Assembly: GCA_041743105.1 (NCBI GenBank)
Contig: JBGTNI010000049.1
Span: 1-19,413, forward strand
Reading direction: 5' to 3'
DNA: 19,413 nucleotides
Source: QHCE01 sp041743105
GTDB lineage: Bacteria > Actinomycetota > Actinomycetes > Mycobacteriales > QHCE01
The translations under genes and the position numbers were made by a program. How positions within the stretch are numbered: position 1 is the stretch's first letter; each line of letters opens with the position of its first letter. Below are positions 14,196 to 19,413 of the stretch, one piece after another. A model generated the notes under the pieces. The model was not told the origin of the DNA and searched no databases. It saw only the letters and a list, made by a program, of their open reading frames with translations.

Positions 14196-17111
14196 TCAGC
14201 CCAAGCTCTCGTCTCCGGCGGCAGTCTCCACAAACTCGCTCAACGGCGGACAGGAACACATCACGTTCCGGTCCCCGTAGGCATTGTCGATCCGGCGCAC
14301 CGGAGGCCAATACTTGGCTCGAGGATCGACCCCGTCAGGAAAGACCGCCAGCTGCCGGTCATAGGGATAGGGCCAGGAGCCCGTCAACATCGAAGCGGTG
14401 TGCGGAGCGTTACGCAGCGGCGAGAGCTCCAACGGCCATCGACCGACTGCAACGTCGTCTATCTCGCCGCGAATCGCCACCATAGCGTCGACGAAGCGAT
14501 TCAGCTCATTGAGGTCTTCGGACTCGGTGGGCTCCACCATCAGCGTTCCGGGCACCGGAAACGACATGGTGGGCGCATGGAAACCGTAGTCGATGAGTCG
14601 CTTCGCGACGTCTTCCGCGGTGACACCGGTGGCCAAGGTCAGCGGACGCAGGTCAAGGATGCATTCGTGGGCCACTAACCCGTTATCCCCGGTGTACAGC
14701 ACCGGATAGTGTTGCCCTAACCGAGTGGCCACGTAATTGGCGTTCAACACAGCCACACCGGTGGCAACGCTTAGGCCTTGCATTCCCATCATGCGGATAT
14801 AGGCCCACGAGATCGGAAGGATGCCCGCCGAACCCCACGGTGCACCCGCAACCGGGCCGGGACCGGTGGCCGGACCGGCGTCGGTGCGTAACGGGTGATT
14901 GGGCAGATATGGCGCTAGGTGCGCCCGCACGGCCACGGGTCCCACGCCCGGACCGCCCCCACCGTGCGGGATACAGAATGTCTTGTGCAGGTTGATGTGG
15001 CTCACGTCGGCGCCGAAGCGACCAGGACGCGCATACCCCAGCAGCGCGTTGAGGTTTGCACCGTCCACATAGACCTGGCCGCCGGCGTCGTGCACCGCGG
15101 CGCAGATCTTGTCAATCGCGTGCTCGTACACGCCGTGCGTGGACGGATAGGTCACCATCAGGGCCGAGAGGCGGGATCCATGCTCGGTCAGCTTGGCGTC
15201 TAAATCGGCGGTATCGACGTTGCCGGCCTCATCGCAGCCCACCATAACTACGCGCATCCCCGCCATCACCGCCGTCGCCGCGTTGGTGCCATGCGCCGAT
15301 GCCGGAATCAAACAGACGTCGCGATCGGGTTCGGACGCCGATTGGGTAGCTCGATGGTAGGAGCGGATCGCCAGAAGGCCCGCCAGCTCACCTTGGGAAC
15401 CGGCGTTGGGTTGCACGCTAACGGCGTCATAGCCGGTGAGCTCGGCGAGCCAGCTTTCAAGGTCGCCGATTAGCTGCGTATAGCCGGCCGTCTGATCGGC
15501 GGGGGCAAATGGGTGGATCTCGGCGAACTCTGGCCAGCTGATCGGGGCGAGCTCTGCTGCCGCGTTGAGTTTCATGGTGCACGAACCCAGCGGGATCATG
15601 CCTCGATCCAGCGCGTAGTCAGAGTCGCTGAGCCTCCGCAGGTATCGCATCATCGCGGTCTCGCTGTGGTAGCGGTCGAATATCGGGTGAAGCAACGGGG
15701 CGTCGGTACGCCGCAAGCGCGCAGGGAGGGCTGTGGCAATTGCAGCGGTGGGCGTGACGTCGGGGACACCGAACGCTTTCCACACCACCTGCAGGTGAGC
15801 ACGTGTTGTAGTTTCGTCACAAGCAATACCGACGTGGTCTTCGTCGACCTGCCGTAGCGTGACGCCGCGTTGCGCGGCGCCCGAGACCACCGCCGCCGCC
15901 CGGCCCGGCACGTGCGCGACGACTGTGTCAAAGAAACTGCGTTGGGTCAGTTCTACGCCACCGGCACGTAGTCCTTCAGCCAGCGTCACCGCGTGCTGGT
16001 GGGTGCGTTCGGCAATTTCGCGTAGTCCTTGCGGGCCGTGCCAGGCCGCGTAGGCTCCAGCGACGATGGCCAGCAGCACTTGCGCGGTGCAGATGTTGCT
16101 GGTGGCCTTGTCTCGCCGAATGTGCTGTTCTCGGGTCTGTAACGCCAACCGGTATGCGGGTGCGCCGTCGGCGTCGCGCGAGACTCCGACGAGTCGGCCG
16201 GGAAGCAGTCGTGTCAACGCTGTGCGTACAGCAAGGTAACCGGCATGTGGTCCGCCGAAGCCGAGTGGAACACCGAAGCGTTGCGCCGAACCCACGACGA
16301 CGTCGGCGCCCATCTCCCCCGGGGATCGCAGTAGTGTCGCGGCAAGCAGATCCGCCGCCACGATGCCGAGCGCGCCACGTTGGTGCGCCGCGGCGATGAC
16401 CGCCGTGTGGTCTACTACTCCCCCGCCCGCGCCCGGGTACTGTGCCAGTACGCCGAAGATCTCGCCGTCGGGCAGCCCGTTGTTCAGGTCGGTCACGAGG
16501 ATCGAAATGCCTAGAGGTTGAGCCCTGGTCCGCAGCACCGCGATGGTCTGCGGCAGCACGTCTGCGTCCACCACGAATGCGGCGTCATCGCTTGCCCGCG
16601 TTGCCCGGCGCGCCAACATCATGGCCTCGGCGGCCGCGTTTGGCTCGTCGAGCATGCTGGCACCAGTGACATCCATGCCCGTGAGCTCGGTGATCATGGT
16701 TTGAAAGTTCAGCAGTGCCTCAAGCCGACCCTGTGAGATCTCGGGCTGATACGGGGTATAGGCGGTGTACCAGGCAGGATTCTCGATGATGTTGCGGACG
16801 ATCACCGCGGGGGTGTGGGTGTTGTAGTACCCCAGTCCGATCATGGGCACGCTACGGCGGTTGCGCGCCGCGATGGTCCGCAGCTCGGCCAACATCTCCG
16901 GCTCAGAAATCGGATCGGGCAGCGCCGCCGCTGTTTCCGATTCGGCGATTGCGGCGGGAATCGCTGCTTTCATAAGTTCGTCGAGCGAGTTGTAGCCCAC
17001 GGCCTGCAGCAGCTGCGCACGTTCGCTTGCGCTCGGTCCAACGTGGCGGTGAACGAACGAGTCAGCCGGCGGGTCGCCGAGGGTGGGAAAGAGTTCTGAA
17101 GAAGTAATCAC
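14196..17111 (-). CDS. gcvP: Glycine dehydrogenase (aminomethyl-transferring), P-protein
   Basis: This 971-residue protein is full length for the single-chain P-protein. It is the PLP-dependent decarboxylase of the glycine cleavage system, taking CO2 from glycine and passing the aminomethyl group to the lipoyl arm of GcvH in the cytoplasm. The N-terminus carries DSFVHRHVGPSASER and MIGLGYYNTHTP, the middle PLGSCTMKLN, and the PLP lysine lies in NLHKTFCIPHGGGGPGVG (Lys710). The C-terminus has AYGDRNVMCSCPP. The start is GTG 17111, with no strong ribosome site. It lies 71 bases after the MerR gene and may be read from that promoter. Three partial copies of its 3' end occur further left in the window. 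Confidence 0.98.
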   Translation of the reverse strand: MITSSELFPTLGDPPADSFVHRHVGPSASERAQLLQAVGYNSLDELMKAAIPAAIAESETAAALPDPISEPEMLAELRTIAARNRRSVPMIGLGYYNTHTPAVIVRNIIENPAWYTAYTPYQPEISQGRLEALLNFQTMITELTGMDVTGASMLDEPNAAAEAMMLARRATRASDDAAFVVDADVLPQTIAVLRTRAQPLGISILVTDLNNGLPDGEIFGVLAQYPGAGGGVVDHTAVIAAAHQRGALGIVAADLLAATLLRSPGEMGADVVVGSAQRFGVPLGFGGPHAGYLAVRTALTRLLPGRLVGVSRDADGAPAYRLALQTREQHIRRDKATSNICTAQVLLAIVAGAYAAWHGPQGLREIAERTHQHAVTLAEGLRAGGVELTQRSFFDTVVAHVPGRAAAVVSGAAQRGVTLRQVDEDHVGIACDETTTRAHLQVVWKAFGVPDVTPTAAIATALPARLRRTDAPLLHPIFDRYHSETAMMRYLRRLSDSDYALDRGMIPLGSCTMKLNAAAELAPISWPEFAEIHPFAPADQTAGYTQLIGDLESWLAELTGYDAVSVQPNAGSQGELAGLLAIRSYHRATQSASEPDRDVCLIPASAHGTNAATAVMAGMRVVMVGCDEAGNVDTADLDAKLTEHGSRLSALMVTYPSTHGVYEHAIDKICAAVHDAGGQVYVDGANLNALLGYARPGRFGADVSHINLHKTFCIPHGGGGPGVGPVAVRAHLAPYLPNHPLRTDAGPATGPGPVAGAPWGSAGILPISWAYIRMMGMQGLSVATGVAVLNANYVATRLGQHYPVLYTGDNGLVAHECILDLRPLTLATGVTAEDVAKRLIDYGFHAPTMSFPVPGTLMVEPTESEDLNELNRFVDAMVAIRGEIDDVAVGRWPLELSPLRNAPHTASMLTGSWPYPYDRQLAVFPDGVDPRAKYWPPVRRIDNAYGDRNVMCSCPPLSEFVETAAGDESLG

Positions 17112-17182
17112 ATGTGCAGTATGAAGCGCCGGTGTCTAGAGGTCGCGCGGGTGGGTCATTGCAGCGCCTATTTGCTCATCTT

Positions 17183-17740
17183 TTAACTGGCGCGTCGCGC
17201 CCGGCGTGCCGCAAGCTCATCGTGCACGGCGATGCTTGGGGTAGGTGCCGCGCCAGGGTCGCTGTCGATTCGCTCCCCCGGTAGCTGAGCCAAACTGCCT
17301 TCCACTTCACGGTAGGCGCCACCCAGTGCAATCCCGAACACCCCTTGACCGCCCTGAAGAAGGTCTACGACCTCTTCCGGCGATGTGCATTCGTAGACCG
17401 TGGTGCCGTCTGAGAGCAACGTGATGTGAGAGAGATCGTCGACTCCGCGCGCATGTAGTTGGTCTACCGCGGCGCGAATGTTCTGTAGCGATACACCCGC
17501 ATCTAGCAGGCGTTTCACTACTTTGAGCACCAGAATATCGCGGAAGGAATACAACCGCTGGGAGCCTGAGCCACGTGCATCGCGCACGCTTGGTTCCACT
17601 AGCTTGGTGCGCGCCCAGTAGTCCAGCTGGCGGTAGGTGATCCCGGCCGCGGCGCATGCGGTTGGACCTCGATATCCGAGGTGAGAATCGCTCTGGTGGT
17701 CATAGCTCACGTGCTGACTACCTTCCCGCCTCGGGCCCAT
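17183..17740 (-). CDS. MerR family regulator, Rv1830 (ResR/McdR) type
   Basis: This is a 185-residue protein with a MerR winged helix-turn-helix: GYRGPTACAAAGITYRQLDY, then YWARTKLVEPSVRDARGSGS and RLYSFRDILVLKVVKRLLD. ITLLSDGTTVYECTSPEEV and LLQGGQGVFGIALGG follow. This is the pattern of mycobacterial Rv1830, a regulator implicated in growth and cell division and encoded just upstream of gcvP there too. Starts: ATG 17740 has little ribosome-site support, while GTG 17710 (before SYDHQSD) has GGGAAGG ten bases upstream and may be the true start. A good sigma-70-like promoter lies at 17773-17801. Its targets cannot be read from this window. Confidence 0.93.
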   Translation of the reverse strand: MGPRREGSQHVSYDHQSDSHLGYRGPTACAAAGITYRQLDYWARTKLVEPSVRDARGSGSQRLYSFRDILVLKVVKRLLDAGVSLQNIRAAVDQLHARGVDDLSHITLLSDGTTVYECTSPEEVVDLLQGGQGVFGIALGGAYREVEGSLAQLPGERIDSDPGAAPTPSIAVHDELAARRARRAS

Positions 17741-17772
17741 TCGAGCTGCTGCGTAGCCCGGTGAGATTCTAG

Positions 17773-17801
17773 ACGGTATTCCTCTCTGGCAGCCGGGTCA
17801 A
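17773..17801 (-). promoter_or_regulatory. Sigma-70-like promoter for the MerR-gcvP unit
   Basis: On the minus strand, TTGACC (17801-17796) and TACCGT (17778-17773) are separated by exactly 17 bases, matching actinobacterial housekeeping promoters. Transcription would start near 17766, 25 bases before the ATG at 17740. Confidence 0.5.
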
Positions 17802-17867
17802 ACTCTGTGCGTGGCGTGTCTGCCGTGGACGCGTTCGGAATGAGCGATCGAGCGAAAGAGATACACG

Positions 17868-18584
17868 ATGTCGTTGTCGTTCAAGGATGAGCAGATCGCC
17901 CTGCCAGTAGCTTCCGGATGGTCTCGGTGTGGTTCCGTCGCGCGGGCGGTAGCCCACGCCGGGTTGCCGTCGGTTACTGCCCAGTACCTGGACGATGTGT
18001 TCTCAGCCGAGCAGTGGAAGCTCGCCGAGGTCGCTACGGCTGCGTTACGAAAACACTTCAGTAAAGCTCGCTTCGCTGAAGAGACGACGTATGGTGTACT
18101 GCTGGTCCCCGACCCCGCGAAGCTCGACACTCGACAGGCAGTCAATCCTGATGTGCGACGTGACCAACTTGGCCAGCCCGCTGCCGATGTCTTCGATGAT
18201 CGACTCTCACCGGGCGCCCTAAGGATCGGCGCGGGTCAGGACTGGACACTGGTCTCCACCGTAACCGGACCCTATGGGATCTCTCTGGGCAGCTACCAGA
18301 ACGTGTCTGGTGCCCCCGCGGAAGAATTCACTGTCGAGGGACACGACACACGAGTGTTAATGACCCGACAGATTTGGGGCGCACGCGTTCTCCAGGGTGG
18401 GAGTAACCTGCCAGACTGTGAAGCAAACGATCACTGGACGTTCACCCTCTTCGCCGGCGAGAAGCTGATCGAAGGCTGCGCGGAATCAGGAACCATCCTC
18501 AAAGGAAAAGTACGATTCCGGCTCGGCAAGCCCAACCGAGTAATCGGCTCGGCCCGTATAGCACCAGCTATAGCTATCCCTTAG
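17868..18584 (+). CDS. Hypothetical protein, 238 residues
   Basis: I do not recognise the family. The ATG has a weak purine-rich ribosome site (GCGAAAGAG). The protein has an alpha-helical start (SLSFKDEQIALP, SVTAQYLDDVFSAEQWKLAEV) with ETTYGVLLVPDPAKLD following. The second half is rich in beta-prone residues and contains LVSTVTGPYGISLGSYQNV, LMTRQIWGARVLQGGSNLP and NDHWTFTLFAGEKLIEG. There is no signal peptide or membrane segment. Codon use agrees with a real high-GC gene and there is no competing frame. It is divergent from the MerR gene with 127 bases between the starts. Confidence 0.75.
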   Translation: MSLSFKDEQIALPVASGWSRCGSVARAVAHAGLPSVTAQYLDDVFSAEQWKLAEVATAALRKHFSKARFAEETTYGVLLVPDPAKLDTRQAVNPDVRRDQLGQPAADVFDDRLSPGALRIGAGQDWTLVSTVTGPYGISLGSYQNVSGAPAEEFTVEGHDTRVLMTRQIWGARVLQGGSNLPDCEANDHWTFTLFAGEKLIEGCAESGTILKGKVRFRLGKPNRVIGSARIAPAIAIP

Positions 18585-18701
18585 ACCGATGCTTGTAGTA
18601 CCAGGTGCATGAGGATCAGAACTGTGGGTACGGTAGCGACGACGCGCGCGCCGACCATCACCTGCGTCGTCCGATCTGCTCTCGAAGGAAGGCTAACGTC
18701 C

Positions 18702-18927
18702 ATGCTTGCGATGGGGATCGAGGAGTTCGGCGGCCCCGAACAACTCCGGCCGCTGGAGTTGCCCCGGCCCGAGCCGGGGGCTGACGAGGTACTGGTTCGG
18801 GTCCGCGCTGCCGGTGTCGGGGACTGGGACCGTTCGATCCGCATCGGGGACCTTCGGATGAACCTGCCACTGCCGATGGCTCTGGAGGGTGGTTCTCGAC
18901 ATCGACGACGGTCACGGTGACGCCTGA
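18702..18927 (+). pseudogene. Zinc-type alcohol dehydrogenase/quinone oxidoreductase, internally deleted
   Basis: The ATG at 18702, after GAAGGAAGG, starts a typical medium-chain dehydrogenase N-terminus: GIEEFGGPEQLRPLELPRPE, PGADEVLVRVRAAGVGDWD and RMNLPLPMALEG. Homology ends after about 65 codons. Immediately afterwards, in another frame, VVLDIDDGHGDA and a TGA at 18925 look like the usual C-terminal strand of the same family (GKVVLDI-like). The ~240 residues between, including the NADPH-binding domain, are missing. The C-terminal assignment rests on a dozen residues only. Confidence 0.7.
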
Positions 18928-18983
18928 TACGCACCCTCCGCGATCCGAACGAGAGCTCTCTCGCATATGCGCGAGAATCTCCG

Positions 18984-19413
18984 TTACGCTGCCGTGCGCA
19001 GCTCGGTAATGTCGGTAGATTGGCGCAGCAGTAGCAAAGATGCCGCGGTGATCGCCAATGTCGCCAGCACCGCACCGCCGCCAAGCAGCGCGAGGTCGGC
19101 CCACGGGATGGGCACGGCGCGGACAAGGTCGATCATTGGTGTGAAGTGCGAGGCATCCTCGCACCAGTTCTGCGGAGCACCCGCCGGCGGGGAGCAACTC
19201 ACACTCGTACTGGCTTGCGCCGTATCGCCGTACACTCCGCGCGCGGCTAGGACGCCCGCCACGCTACCCAGCGCGACGCCGGGGAGCAGTGGCAGTAGGA
19301 CCTGGAGCATTGCCGCGCGAGCCAACACGCCGCGCGGCGTGCCCTGTGCGACCAGCGCGGCGAGGGTCCGGCGTCGCTCGAGAAACTGATCCAGCGCCGC
19401 TACGAGCAGTCCG
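18984..19413 (-). CDS. FtsX-like ABC permease, C-terminal part (runs off the right edge)
   Basis: The minus-strand frame is open from the window edge to the TAA at 18984-18986 and encodes the last ~142 residues of a FtsX-like permease. It shows the ERRRTLAALVAQGTPRGVLA segment typical before the penultimate helix, then two long hydrophobic segments (LLPLLPGVALGSVAGVLAA and LALLGGGAVLATLAITAASL) and the final RQSTDITELRTAA. Between the helices an extracytoplasmic loop has two cysteines (SVSCSPP and NWCED). Such proteins work with an ATPase in export or lipid/peptide handling. The start lies outside the window. Confidence 0.8.
   Translation of the reverse strand, partial: GLLVAALDQFLERRRTLAALVAQGTPRGVLARAAMLQVLLPLLPGVALGSVAGVLAARGVYGDTAQASTSVSCSPPAGAPQNWCEDASHFTPMIDLVRAVPIPWADLALLGGGAVLATLAITAASLLLLRQSTDITELRTAA

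Noticed and set aside
18958..18975. Stem-loop TCTCGC-ATATGC-GCGAGA after the permease gene
   Set aside because: The six-base stem with no U-run is too weak to call a terminator with confidence.
1..19413. CRISPR array, tRNA or rRNA genes
   Set aside because: No regularly spaced repeats and no cloverleaf-like or rRNA-like sequence were noticed on either strand.

Overview
The window looks like chromosomal DNA of a high-GC actinobacterium, probably of the Pseudonocardiales/Mycobacteriales side. The reasons are the many GTG/TTG starts, the DUF5999-type small protein at the left edge, and above all the pair of a MerR-family regulator of the Rv1830 (ResR/McdR) type directly upstream of gcvP, an arrangement known from Mycobacterium (Rv1830-Rv1832). 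The genus cannot be fixed from the sequence alone. No tRNA, rRNA, CRISPR array, transposase or integrase gene was recognised.

Layout, left to right. 1-256: DUF5999 small protein. 257-875: no convincing gene, possibly a decayed one. 876-1956 (minus): TetR regulator and a small membrane protein, with a likely operator in front of the TetR gene. 2080-2141: short remnant of a gcvP 3' end. 2139-4514 (minus): large polytopic membrane protein with alpha/beta-hydrolase motifs. 4792-6385 (plus): two broken genes, DUF899 (in-frame stop) and a DHA2-type MFS transporter (large internal deletions). 6419-7065 (minus): RelE/HigB-type toxin and XRE antitoxin. 7137-7183: second gcvP remnant. 7288-8769 (minus): AAA ATPase with a DUF234-type C-terminus. 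8796-8942: third gcvP remnant, a complete 3' tail. 8950-9090: fragment of an unrecognised gene. 9129-13983 (minus): three-gene restriction-modification operon (short methyltransferase-like protein, Eco57I-type N6-adenine methyltransferase, GIY-YIG/SF2 helicase-nuclease), with ATGA and TGATG overlaps. 14196-17111 (minus): intact gcvP. 17183-17740 (minus): MerR regulator. 17868-18584 (plus): unrecognised protein. 18702-18927 (plus): quinone-oxidoreductase pseudogene. 18984-19413 (minus): C-terminal end of an FtsX-like permease running off the right edge.

The most striking signal is the repeated occurrence of gcvP 3'-end sequence. Besides the intact gene there are three partial, mutually diverged copies of its last ~25-50 codons, all on the same strand and each at the border of a cargo block. 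The two leftmost remnants are complementary: one keeps the part before the NAYGD stretch and the other the part after it, as if a single displaced gcvP tail had been split by the ~5 kb block 2142-7136. I infer that the 3' end of gcvP is an accretion hotspot that has collected defence and stress cargo (restriction-modification, ATPase, toxin-antitoxin) in several steps, followed by decay of some passengers.
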